Source: URNF01 sp045531495 (lineage in GTDB: Bacteria; Bacillota; Clostridia; Oscillospirales; Acutalibacteraceae). Taken from it: 32,081 nucleotides of DNA. How positions within the stretch are numbered: position 1 is the stretch's first letter; every line of letters starts with the position of its first letter. Below, one piece after another: positions 22,862 to 30,841 of the stretch. The position numbers were made by a program, and so were the translations under genes. The stretch spans positions 1 to 32,081 of the forward strand of contig JAZSED010000071.1 in the NCBI GenBank assembly GCA_045531495.1, read 5' to 3'. Below the pieces are notes generated by a model. The model saw nothing but the letters and a program-made list of their open reading frames with translations. It ran no database searches and was not told the origin of the DNA.

Positions 22862-24222
22862 CAAGCCTTCACCGCTGCTTCGTATGCTTCACGAACGGTG
22901 GTGACGCCTATTATCTCAATACCGTCTACCTTTTTGACTGTTTTGGCATTGGCCGCGGGTAGAATCACGCGGGTAAAGCCAAGTCGGACGGCTTCCGTAA
23001 TACGTGACTCCGCGTTGTTAACGGCACGGATTTCACCTGCAAGACCGATTTCGCCGAAAGCCAGCGTGTGTGCCTCCACTACAGTATCTTTCAAGCTGGT
23101 AATCAAAGCAATCGCAACTGCCAAATCTACAGCAGGTTCATTCAGACGCAGACCGCCTACCACATTCACATATGTATCCAGGGTTGACAAGAAATATCCC
23201 GCTCGTTTTTCCAAAACCGCAAGTAGCAAGGACAAACGGTAATTATCAAAGCCGGTAGCCATACGTCGCGGATTGGTAAGACCCGAAGGTGAAACCAAAC
23301 CTTGTACCTCTGCTAAAATCGGACGGGTACCTTCCATGGTAGATACCACGCAGGTGCCGCTGACATTTTCCATTCTGCCCGAAAGCATAAGACCCGACGG
23401 ATTTTCCACCTCTTTGAGACCGTCATCCGACATTTCAAAGACACCGATTTCATTGGTAGAGCCGTAACGGTTTTTGATACAACGTAAAATGCGGTAACTG
23501 CTGTTAGTATCGCCTTCAAAATATAATACGCAGTCCACAATATGTTCCATAACCTTCGGGCCTGCAATCGCGCCGTCCTTATTAACGTGGCCCACGATAA
23601 AGGTAGGCAGATCACGGGATTTTATGGCGTGCATAATAGCAGAGGTGCTTTCTCTCACCTGCGTTACACTGCCGGGCGAGGATGACACAGCCGCTAAGCT
23701 TACCGTTTGTATAGAATCCACAATCAACAGGTCCGGCTTTTCTGTTTCAACAGTACCGATAACGGTGTCAACGTCTGTTTCACACAGTAAATACAGGTTT
23801 TCAGTGGTAACGCCAAGGCGGTCTGCACGTAATTTTATCTGTTTTTCGGATTCTTCGCCCGAAACGTATAAAATCTTCATTTTTTGACCGAGATGTTGGC
23901 AAATTTGCAACAAAAGCGTAGATTTACCAATGCCCGGGTCACCGCCTATTAACATTAAACCGCCCTTAACGATGCCGCCGCCAAGCACACGGTCAAGTTC
24001 TTTCATTCCTGTATCGGTACGGAGTTCCTCACTTGTTTGCATCGTTTTCAACTGCTGAACCTTTGCAGCAGAAGTTGGCCTCGGTGCTTGCTTAGAGGTG
24101 TTTTGACGCAGTTCTTCCTGCAAGGAATTCCATTCGCCGCAGGCGGGGCACCTGCCGTACCATTTTGGGGATTCTGCACCGCATTCGGTGCATACGTATA
24201 TACTTTTTACTTTTTCAGCCAT
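22861..24222 (-). CDS. radA: DNA repair protein RadA
   Basis: A 453-residue RecA-like helicase that drives branch migration in recombination and repair. It has an N-terminal zinc finger (Cys11, Cys14, Cys25 and Cys28, CTECG and CPACG), a RecA-like ATPase with Walker A GGDPGIGKST (about 93-102), the RadA-specific KNRYG motif (KNRFG in most homologues) near residue 252, and a C-terminal Lon-protease-like domain without a catalytic site. Length is standard. It begins 6 nt after the cwlD stop with AAGGATG as ribosome binding site, and its stop overlaps the comEA-like start. Confidence 0.96.
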   Translation of the reverse strand: MAEKVKSIYVCTECGAESPKWYGRCPACGEWNSLQEELRQNTSKQAPRPTSAAKVQQLKTMQTSEELRTDTGMKELDRVLGGGIVKGGLMLIGGDPGIGKSTLLLQICQHLGQKMKILYVSGEESEKQIKLRADRLGVTTENLYLLCETDVDTVIGTVETEKPDLLIVDSIQTVSLAAVSSSPGSVTQVRESTSAIMHAIKSRDLPTFIVGHVNKDGAIAGPKVMEHIVDCVLYFEGDTNSSYRILRCIKNRYGSTNEIGVFEMSDDGLKEVENPSGLMLSGRMENVSGTCVVSTMEGTRPILAEVQGLVSPSGLTNPRRMATGFDNYRLSLLLAVLEKRAGYFLSTLDTYVNVVGGLRLNEPAVDLAVAIALITSLKDTVVEAHTLAFGEIGLAGEIRAVNNAESRITEAVRLGFTRVILPAANAKTVKKVDGIEIIGVTTVREAYEAAVKA

Positions 24223-24228
24223 TATGTA

Positions 24229-24921
24229 TCATCCTTTAGCTGTGTATTCCATTATGCCGCAACCGACAGCAAAAGCCATTTGTTGCTGATAGTGTGGCGT
24301 TTTTAATTGCTTTGACTCAGCGGGATTAGAGAGAAATCCACACTCTACGATAACAGCGGGGCGCATCGTGCGGGATAGCAGAAAAATATTCTCCCCCGCC
24401 GCTTTTATAGCGCGTGTGTTTTGCGGTTGTAAAAATGTTACAACCTGTTTTTGAATGGTGTCAGCCGCTAGTTGACTTTGCGTGTGTTTTGTGCCGTAAA
24501 ACACCTGTGTTCCGTGGTATTTCGATTGGGAAAAATGGTTCTGGTGAATGCTGACGGTAAGCCATGCACGGTCGTATTGCCGCAATCGCGCATACATATC
24601 GTTTACCTTCCAGCCATGTGACGGATTACTGTTATCATCAGTTACTTCGGTATCTTCTGTACGTGTCATATTGACCGCAAAACCGCAAAACCGCAACAAA
24701 TCATACAGCTGTAGGGATATAGCGAGGTTAATACCGTCCTCCAATGTGCCGTCTGCTGCACAGGCACCGTTATCTCGTCCACCGTGTCCCGCATCAATCA
24801 GCAGACGCATAGATGCAGTTTGCAGGCTTTCACAGCGCATATCCACCTTTTGGGCATAAGCCAACGAGGAGATAACCGCTATCACCGTGCAAAAAATGGC
24901 CAAAACAGTTTTCAATCGCAT
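24229..24921 (-). CDS. N-acetylmuramoyl-L-alanine amidase, CwlD-like
   Basis: A 230-residue Amidase_3 enzyme with an N-terminal signal/anchor (about 1-23, MRLKTVLAIFCTVIAVISSL and following residues). The zinc ligands and catalytic Glu are visible: His in LIDAGHGGRD (about residue 46), Glu in TLEDGIN, His in VSIHQNHF and Glu in VIVECGFLSN. The length, the signal anchor and the absence of wall-binding repeats fit CwlD, which removes side peptides so that muramic lactam can form in spore cortex. Without pdaA or gerS nearby, a vegetative amidase cannot be excluded. It is the first gene after a sigma-A-like promoter with GAGGTGA as ribosome binding site. Confidence 0.85.
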   Translation of the reverse strand: MRLKTVLAIFCTVIAVISSLAYAQKVDMRCESLQTASMRLLIDAGHGGRDNGACAADGTLEDGINLAISLQLYDLLRFCGFAVNMTRTEDTEVTDDNSNPSHGWKVNDMYARLRQYDRAWLTVSIHQNHFSQSKYHGTQVFYGTKHTQSQLAADTIQKQVVTFLQPQNTRAIKAAGENIFLLSRTMRPAVIVECGFLSNPAESKQLKTPHYQQQMAFAVGCGIMEYTAKG

Positions 24922-24976
24922 ACCATCACCTCAATCGAATATATGTTGTCTGAAGTGATAGATATACACTTAATAT

Positions 24977-25005
24977 ATTATACCCTAATGTGTAGCGTTT
25001 TTCAA
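24977..25005 (-). promoter_or_regulatory. Sigma-A promoter for the cwlD-radA operon
   Basis: On the minus strand, TTGAAA (25000-25005), exactly 17 nt, and a perfect TATAAT (24977-24982), 55 nt upstream of the cwlD start. An imperfect dyad AAGTG/CACTT (24953-24971) lies just downstream of the start site. Confidence 0.78.
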
Positions 25006-25008
25006 TAT

Positions 25009-25042
25009 AAAAAAAGAGATGACTTTTGCAAATCATCTCTTT
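25009..25042 (-). terminator. Terminator of the mutY-rpiB operon
   Basis: On the minus strand, AAAGAGATGATTT pairs with the AAGTCATCTCTTT arm (one G-U pair) around a 4-6 nt loop, and the hairpin ends in a run of seven Ts. It lies 4 nt after the rpiB stop. Confidence 0.88.
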
Positions 25043-25046
25043 GGAT

Positions 25047-25496
25047 TTATTCGATTTCTTCGCCGTTTTCAAGGGCGGTGAGCATATCAACACGCGTCTG
25101 ATGACGGCCGCCTTCAAATTCCGTGGTTAAGAACTCGGTGACAATCATTTTTGCAAGTTCAGGACCGATAACACGTGCGCCGATAGACAGCATATTGGCG
25201 TCGTTATGTGCGCGGGACATGCGTGCGGAATACGGTTCGCTGCAAGCTACGCAACGAATACCTTTTACCTTGTTAGCCGCCAGCGAAATACCGATGCCTG
25301 TGCCGCAAATGATAATACCTTTCTCGCATTTACCCGATGCTACCGCTTTTGCGGCGCGTGCGCCGTATACAGGATAGTGACAACTATCGGTTGTATGGGT
25401 GCCGAAATCCTCGTATTGAAGTCCCATTTCATCAAGAACACCTTTTACGGTCTCTTTCATTTCCAGTGCCGAATGGTCACAAGCCAAAGCAATCAT
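25047..25496 (-). CDS. rpiB: Ribose-5-phosphate isomerase B
   Basis: A 149-residue RpiB/LacAB-family isomerase interconverting ribose-5-phosphate and ribulose-5-phosphate. Motifs are the N-terminal ACDHSALEMK (His8), the catalytic Cys64 in IIICGTGIGIS, which is also the anion-binding loop, and the SRAHNDANML segment with His97. GARVIG follows. The full family length is present. GGAGGT lies upstream of the ATG, which begins 2 nt after the pepF stop. It is the last gene of the mutY-dCMP deaminase-SDR-pepF-rpiB operon. Confidence 0.95.
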   Translation of the reverse strand: MIALACDHSALEMKETVKGVLDEMGLQYEDFGTHTTDSCHYPVYGARAAKAVASGKCEKGIIICGTGIGISLAANKVKGIRCVACSEPYSARMSRAHNDANMLSIGARVIGPELAKMIVTEFLTTEFEGGRHQTRVDMLTALENGEEIE

Positions 25497-25498
25497 AG

Positions 25499-27262
25499 TT
25501 ATACCTCCAACAATGTTTCAAGTTCGTTAATTTTCTCTTCAAATTCACCAAGCGCCGCCATAACGGGTTGCGGTGTGGTTAAATCTACACCTGCTTTTTT
25601 CAGCGTCTCGAGCGGGTAATCGCTACCGCCGGCTCCCAAGAAAGCGAGATACGGTGCGGTGTCCCCTGTTTCCAGCAGCTGTTGGCTGATAGCCGCTGCT
25701 GCTGAAAAACCGGTTGCATATTTAAATACGTAGAACGCACGATAAAAATGCGGTATTCTCGCCCATTCCCAATCCATATACGGGTCGATTTCTACGTTTT
25801 CACCGAAATATTGTGTCAGCAATTCGTGATACACACCGCAGAACACCTCCGCTGTCAGCGGTTTTCCTTCTTCCGCCAAGGTGTGTACCTTCCACTCGAA
25901 CTCGGCAAACATCGTCTGCCGAATAACCGTACCGCGCAATTCATCGATAAAGTGATTGATAAGATATGCGCGGGTTTTAGGGTTATCGGTTTCAGACAGC
26001 ATACCGCGTAACAAAAGGTTTTCGTTAACAGTAGAGGCGATTTCCGCCAAAAAGATAGGATAGTCCTTGTTGACGTAGGGCTGCATATCAGAATAATAGG
26101 TATGCATACAATGTCCCGCCTCGTGCGCCAGGGTAAACACGTCATTGAGCTTACCCATAAAGTTCAACAGCATATACGGATGCACACCGTACACACCGGT
26201 TGCATATGCGCCCGTTGCTTTGCCGGGTTTCTCGTAGACATCCACCCAACCGCCTGCCAAAAGACGCGCCAAATCCTGCATATAGGTCTTACCGAGCGGT
26301 TTTAAATAGGTCTGTACCTTTTCTTTGGCTTGCGAATACGTATACGAAACATCATCCATATCACTGACCAACGGTACATAACAATCATATAGATGCAATT
26401 TTTCAACACCAAGTGCCTTGCGGCGCAGTTCCAAATACTGATGGTGTACAGGTAAGTACGCGTGTACCGCGTCAATGAGACCTGTATACAGACATTCAGG
26501 CAGGTTATCGCTAAACAGCGCTCTTTTCAAAGACGAATCAAAGCCGCGCGCACGCGCTCTAAAGACGTCGGCACGTACCTGTCCCGCGTACAAAGAGGCG
26601 ATAGTATTACCAAAAGCGGCAAATGACTCGTGAAATACGCGAAAGGCATCTGCACGTACACGACGGTCACGACTTTCGCGACATTTGGCAAAGGTGCCGT
26701 CTGTCAGCGTGAGCTTTTCACCGTTTTCATCGATGATTTCACCTTTATGAAGGTCAGAACTCTCCAACATGGAGAAAGCATTATCCATTGCGGAAAGCGC
26801 AGGAGAAGCCATAGTCAGCAACTGTTCTTCCCTCTCGGAAAGAATATGCGGACGGTTACGCACTACATCCTGCAACATATGCGTATAATCAGCAAGCTCG
26901 GGGAACTTGGTGGGCAAAGCCAGCAGCGTTTCAGAAGGCAAAGAGGAGATTTCGGGCATCAAGAATGCGGTTGCTTCGCCGGCGGCGTAATAAGCGCTCA
27001 GTGCTCTATCCCGCATGGCTTGTGCCGCGGCATCGGTGTGGTCCAAATCGTGCCGCATATGCGCATATCCGTAAACTTTTTCAATCAATTCTGCTAATAC
27101 AGTGTCCGCTAAAAGTGCATCGCGCAGGCAGGTGTCATCCGATAATTTACCGCAAAAACTTGCCACCTTTGACGCAAGCACGGTAACCTTCTCAAGGTCA
27201 GCCTCCCACGCCGCATCATCGACATAAATATCGGTTAAATCCCATTGTTCATAATTTTGCAT
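25499..27262 (-). CDS. pepF: Oligoendopeptidase F (M3 family)
   Basis: A 587-residue zinc metallopeptidase of family M3B, cleaving oligopeptides in the cytoplasm. The zinc site is HEAGH (His380, Glu381, His384) in LAHEAGHCMHTYYS, with the third ligand in FLAEIASTVNE (Glu407). The N-terminal helical M3 domain (WDLTDIY start) and the C-terminal YATGFSAAAAISQQLL segment are typical. The chosen ATG at 27262 follows AAAGGA by 6-7 nt; the frame is open upstream into the SDR gene without homology. No signal peptide. Confidence 0.94.
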   Translation of the reverse strand: MQNYEQWDLTDIYVDDAAWEADLEKVTVLASKVASFCGKLSDDTCLRDALLADTVLAELIEKVYGYAHMRHDLDHTDAAAQAMRDRALSAYYAAGEATAFLMPEISSLPSETLLALPTKFPELADYTHMLQDVVRNRPHILSEREEQLLTMASPALSAMDNAFSMLESSDLHKGEIIDENGEKLTLTDGTFAKCRESRDRRVRADAFRVFHESFAAFGNTIASLYAGQVRADVFRARARGFDSSLKRALFSDNLPECLYTGLIDAVHAYLPVHHQYLELRRKALGVEKLHLYDCYVPLVSDMDDVSYTYSQAKEKVQTYLKPLGKTYMQDLARLLAGGWVDVYEKPGKATGAYATGVYGVHPYMLLNFMGKLNDVFTLAHEAGHCMHTYYSDMQPYVNKDYPIFLAEIASTVNENLLLRGMLSETDNPKTRAYLINHFIDELRGTVIRQTMFAEFEWKVHTLAEEGKPLTAEVFCGVYHELLTQYFGENVEIDPYMDWEWARIPHFYRAFYVFKYATGFSAAAAISQQLLETGDTAPYLAFLGAGGSDYPLETLKKAGVDLTTPQPVMAALGEFEEKINELETLLEV

Positions 27263-27273
27263 ATTCGTTCCTT

Positions 27274-28008
27274 TCAAACACCAAATCCGCCGTCTACCGC
27301 CAGCACTTGACCTGTGATAAAATCCGCTTGCGAAGACAATAAAAACGCAACTGCATTCGCAACGTCTTCGGGTGTACCGATACGGCAAAGCGAGGTCTGT
27401 TCTGTTAATTCCTTTAAGTCCTCCGCGCTAAATCCTGCCAGCATATCCGTCGCAATCACGCCGGGAGCTATACAGTTTACGCGTATACCCGACGGTCCTA
27501 CCTCTTTAGCAAGCGCTTTGGTAAGACCGATAAGCGCCGCCTTGGCCGCAGAATAATGCACTTCACAGGAAGCACCGCACACCCCCCATACAGAGGATAT
27601 GTTAACAATACTCCCGCTATGACGTTTTATCATGTAAGGTAATATTCCTTTACAGCAATAAAACGCGCCATCTACATGGGTTGCGAACATTTTTTGCCAT
27701 TGCTCGTCGTTTAAATCGGTAAACAACGCCTGTTCGGCTATGCCCGCATTGTTGACAAGTGCCGTAATATCTCCGAACCGCTGTATTCCCGTCTGTATCA
27801 TAGCATCTACAGCAATCGCGTCGGTGACATCTGCTTTATGCGGCAGAACACCAACGCCTTTTTTCTCTAATTCTTGCGCCAAATACAGCGCTTCGTGTTC
27901 GGAGTGGTTGTAGTTTAGAATAATATTATACCCTTTTTCTGCTAAAGCAATCGCTATAGCTTTTCCGATGCCGCGAGAAGCACCGGTAATTAAAACGGTT
28001 TCAGACAT
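27274..28008 (-). CDS. SDR oxidoreductase, probable elongation factor P 5-aminopentanone reductase (YmfI type)
   Basis: A 244-residue short-chain dehydrogenase. It has TGASRGIG (8-15) for NADP binding, NNAG (86-89), and the catalytic Ser139, Tyr152 and Lys156 (YSAAK). The SSVWGVCGASCEVHYSAAK stretch resembles the YmfI branch, which completes 5-aminopentanol modification of EF-P in B. subtilis, rather than true FabG. FabG is the main alternative and cannot be excluded without a tree. It sits alone among housekeeping genes with no fatty acid genes nearby, which favours YmfI. AGAGGAAG precedes the start. Confidence 0.8.
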   Translation of the reverse strand: MSETVLITGASRGIGKAIAIALAEKGYNIILNYNHSEHEALYLAQELEKKGVGVLPHKADVTDAIAVDAMIQTGIQRFGDITALVNNAGIAEQALFTDLNDEQWQKMFATHVDGAFYCCKGILPYMIKRHSGSIVNISSVWGVCGASCEVHYSAAKAALIGLTKALAKEVGPSGIRVNCIAPGVIATDMLAGFSAEDLKELTEQTSLCRIGTPEDVANAVAFLLSSQADFITGQVLAVDGGFGV

Positions 28009-28020
28009 ACTGTCTTCCTC

Positions 28021-28503
28021 TTATAAATCAAGTGTAATCTCTTTGTTGGAAATGGTATACGGACGATATGTAATGCCTACCATATCCATCATACGTTTGG
28101 AAGCGCGGGTAGAATCGGTATTGGCATACTTATCCGAAAGGTAAATAACCTCTTTGATGCCCGCTTGAATCAATGCTTTTGTACATTCATTACACGGAAA
28201 TAGAGTGGTATAAATAGTAGAACCGCGCAGGCTCGTGCCGTCATAATTCAATATGGCATTCAGTTCAGCATGGCACACGAACATATACTTGGTGTCCGAC
28301 GGCGCACCTTCTCTCGCCCACGGCATCAAGGTGTCGTGGCAGCCGCGGGGCATACCGTTATATCCCATCGACAGAATTTTTTTGTCGGGACTGACAATGC
28401 AAGCACCTACCTGCGTGCCGGGATCTTTGCTACGCTCCGCAGACAGCAGTGCAATCCCCATAAAATATTCATCCCAACTAAGATAACCTTTTCTTTCGTC
28501 CAT
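28021..28503 (-). CDS. Deoxycytidylate (dCMP) deaminase
   Basis: A 160-residue zinc deaminase of the dCMP deaminase/ComEB family, converting dCMP to dUMP, the substrate of ThyX. The zinc site is His78-Ala-Glu80 (CHAELNAIL) and Cys104-x2-Cys107 (PCNEC). KDPGTQVGACIV and the GYNGMPRGC substrate loop match the family. Length is normal. AGGAGG precedes the ATG. It follows mutY by 12 nt. The naming ComEB used in B. subtilis reflects its operon there, not a proven role in competence. Confidence 0.93.
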   Translation of the reverse strand: MDERKGYLSWDEYFMGIALLSAERSKDPGTQVGACIVSPDKKILSMGYNGMPRGCHDTLMPWAREGAPSDTKYMFVCHAELNAILNYDGTSLRGSTIYTTLFPCNECTKALIQAGIKEVIYLSDKYANTDSTRASKRMMDMVGITYRPYTISNKEITLDL

Positions 28504-28515
28504 ACATAATCCTCC

Positions 28516-29586
28516 TCACAGCTTGCTGTTAACAAATTTAGTGAAAGCGCGAAACGCGGACGGTACCGCGTATTGATTTGCCAACTCTTCTTTGGTTACT
28601 AAAAAATACCCTTCAGGTGGTATGAAAGAAGCGTCAATGGTCGCAAAATAACCTATCATATGCCATTCGAGATGTGTGAAAACGTGTTTTGCCGACTCTA
28701 GATTGTGTAAAGCGAGTGCCTTTACACCTATGGTTTCTAAAAAAGCGATGGCTTTCTCGCAATCCAGGTGATTTTCGCAATTTGGGAACTCAAACAAATT
28801 GGCAAGTAAGCCGTTATCGGGCCGCTGATGTAAAAGAAGGCGCGTAGGTTGTCCTTCGGTTTTCAGTACAAACACTGTTCGCATCTCCATCTTGCGCTTG
28901 TTGGGCTTTTTCCGCACGGGAAGCTCCGCCGCTGTTCCATTGTGTTTTGCTTCACAAACCTCCGAAAAAGGGCATTTTCCGCATTTAGGGGTGGTATTGG
29001 GAATGCACACCGTCTCCCCTAATTCCATAATCGCCTGATTAAACTTGCCCGCCGCGTCTTGCGGAATGAGAAAGCGTGCCAACTCTGTGAGCTTCTTTTT
29101 ACCTTGCGGTGATAACACGTCGGTATCATCGTTGGTAAGGCGCGCTAACACACGCAAGACGTTACCGTCAACAGCAGGTACACACTCATTAAAACAGATA
29201 GAAGCAATAGCACCCGCTGTATATTCGCCGATGCCCGATAATTTCAGTAAATCGGCATAGTGTGTCGGTAAATCTTCCTTACCGTTTGCGATAACCTGTT
29301 TCGCGGCTTTTTGCAGGTTCCTTGCGCGGCTGTAATATCCAAGGCCTTCCCAGCATTTGAGAAGTTCTGCTTCATCAATTTCCGCAAGCGCACGTAATGT
29401 CGGTATACGTTCCAAAAACGAATAATAATGCGGAATAACCGCTTCAATACGTGTTTGTTGTAACATAATTTCGGATATCCAAACACGATACGGTGTCGGA
29501 TTTTTTCGCCACGGCAAAGCACGTGCGTGTAATTCGTACCAACTGAGTAAAGCGGGGATAGTGTTTTTTATTTTCTGTTGTATCAT
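28516..29586 (-). CDS. mutY: A/G-specific adenine glycosylase MutY
   Basis: A 356-residue DNA glycosylase that removes adenine opposite 8-oxoguanine. The HhH-GPD domain has Glu39 (WISEIMLQQT), the hairpin LSGIGEYTAGAI and the catalytic Asp140 (PAVDGNVLRV). A [4Fe-4S] cluster is bound by Cys194, Cys202, Cys205 and Cys211; the first spacing is x7, one more than in E. coli MutY. A C-terminal NUDIX-like domain (about 230-350) reads 8-oxoguanine. The start at 29586 has GGGGA upstream. It is the first gene of a five-gene operon and lies just downstream of the terminator of the polysaccharide genes. Confidence 0.95.
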   Translation of the reverse strand: MIQQKIKNTIPALLSWYELHARALPWRKNPTPYRVWISEIMLQQTRIEAVIPHYYSFLERIPTLRALAEIDEAELLKCWEGLGYYSRARNLQKAAKQVIANGKEDLPTHYADLLKLSGIGEYTAGAIASICFNECVPAVDGNVLRVLARLTNDDTDVLSPQGKKKLTELARFLIPQDAAGKFNQAIMELGETVCIPNTTPKCGKCPFSEVCEAKHNGTAAELPVRKKPNKRKMEMRTVFVLKTEGQPTRLLLHQRPDNGLLANLFEFPNCENHLDCEKAIAFLETIGVKALALHNLESAKHVFTHLEWHMIGYFATIDASFIPPEGYFLVTKEELANQYAVPSAFRAFTKFVNSKL

Positions 29587-29615
29587 ATATTCCCCGCTTT
29601 CGTTTATAAATCACC

Positions 29616-29650
29616 AAAAAATCCTCTGTTATGAAACAAGAGGATTTTTT
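29616..29650 (-). terminator. Terminator of the CapE-CapF-CapG operon
   Basis: AAAAAATCCTCT (29616-29627) pairs with AGAGGATTTTTT (29639-29650), extended by GTT/AAC across a one-base bulge. On the minus strand it lies 6 nt after the stop of the epimerase gene and ends in TTTTTT. Confidence 0.87.
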
Positions 29651-29656
29651 GATTTA

Positions 29657-30841
29657 TCAGTATTTACGCCATACCATTTTATCCACAACGCCCGTATAGG
29701 ATTGGATAATCTTTACCACCTTAGTAGAAACGTTTTCCTCTACGTAGTCGGGCACGGGAATACCAAACTGCTTGTCCGCCTGCATGGTAACGGCAGTTTC
29801 TACTGCCTGCAAGAGAGATTTTTCATCGATACCTGCCAGCACAAAACACGCTTTGTCCAATGCCTCGGGGCGTTCGGTAGAGGTGCGGATACACACGGCG
29901 GGAAACGGTCTGCCGATAGAGGTGAAAAAGCTGGATTCTTCAGGCAGCGTACCCGAATCAGACACCACCGCAAATGCGTGCATCTGTAAATGATTATAAT
30001 CGTGGAAACCCATAGGTTCGTGACAGATAACGCGGGAATCCAACTGAAAACCGCTCTCTTCCAAGCGTTTTTTAGAACGCGGGTGGCAGGAATACAAAAT
30101 AGGCATATCATAGGTTTCCGCCATTTTGTTAATTGCATTAAAAAGAGACAGGAAATTCTTCTCGGTGTCAATGTTTTCCTCACGATGCGCAGACAAAAGA
30201 ATGTATTTCTTTGCGCGCAAACCGAGTTTTGCCAAGATGTTGGACGCTTTAATTTGATTATAGTTGTTATGCAATACTTCCGCCATCGGAGAACCTGTAA
30301 CATAGGTGCGTTCTTTCGGAATGCCGCACTCTGCGAGATAGCGGCGTGCGTGCTCGGAATATGCCAAGTTAACGTCCGAAATGATATCCACAATACGGCG
30401 ATTAGTCTCCTCGGGCAAGCACTCATCCTTACAACGGTTGCCTGCTTCCATATGAAAAATCGGAATATGCAAACGTTTCGCGGAAATCGCACTAAGACAG
30501 GAGTTTGTATCACCCAAAATCAACAACGCGTCGGGTTTGATGGCGTTCATCAATTTATAAGAGCAATTGATGATATTACCAACGGTTGCACCAAGGTCAT
30601 CGCCAACTGCATCCATATATACATCAGGGTCATCAAGCTGTAAATCCTTAAAAAACACGCCGTTGAGATTATAGTCGTAGTTCTGTCCCGTATGTGCAAG
30701 AATACAGTCAAAATACCGTCTGCATTTTTGGATAACCGCCGCCAAACGGATGATTTCCGGACGGGTACCAACAATAATCAACAGTTTTAATTTACCGTTA
30801 TCCTTAAAAGCAACATCGGTGTAGTCGGTTTTAATTGCCAT
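29657..30841 (-). CDS. Non-hydrolysing UDP-N-acetylglucosamine 2-epimerase family, CapG/WbjD-like
   Basis: A 394-residue 2-epimerase. The family motifs are VGTRPEIIRL (about 24-33), ILGDTNSC, FHMEAGNRC, the catalytic EETNRR region, SAHREENID and SDSGTLPEE. WecB of the same family makes UDP-ManNAc. Here the preceding gene is CapF-like, so the better call is CapG, which converts UDP-N-acetyl-L-pneumosamine to UDP-N-acetyl-L-fucosamine. The YSCHPRSKKRLEESG segment is also common in CapG-type proteins. Start and upstream stop overlap by 1 nt (TAATG), which couples the two products. A strong terminator follows. Confidence 0.88.
   Translation of the reverse strand: MAIKTDYTDVAFKDNGKLKLLIIVGTRPEIIRLAAVIQKCRRYFDCILAHTGQNYDYNLNGVFFKDLQLDDPDVYMDAVGDDLGATVGNIINCSYKLMNAIKPDALLILGDTNSCLSAISAKRLHIPIFHMEAGNRCKDECLPEETNRRIVDIISDVNLAYSEHARRYLAECGIPKERTYVTGSPMAEVLHNNYNQIKASNILAKLGLRAKKYILLSAHREENIDTEKNFLSLFNAINKMAETYDMPILYSCHPRSKKRLEESGFQLDSRVICHEPMGFHDYNHLQMHAFAVVSDSGTLPEESSFFTSIGRPFPAVCIRTSTERPEALDKACFVLAGIDEKSLLQAVETAVTMQADKQFGIPVPDYVEENVSTKVVKIIQSYTGVVDKMVWRKY

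Noticed and set aside
28984..29005. Unusual cysteine spacing (x7) in the MutY iron-sulfur loop
   Set aside because: The loop length varies within clostridial MutY proteins and all four cysteines are present, so it is not a sign of lost function.
29990..30643. A 217-codon plus-strand frame opposite the epimerase gene
   Set aside because: Entirely inside a strongly conserved gene on the other strand, with no motif or ribosome binding site.
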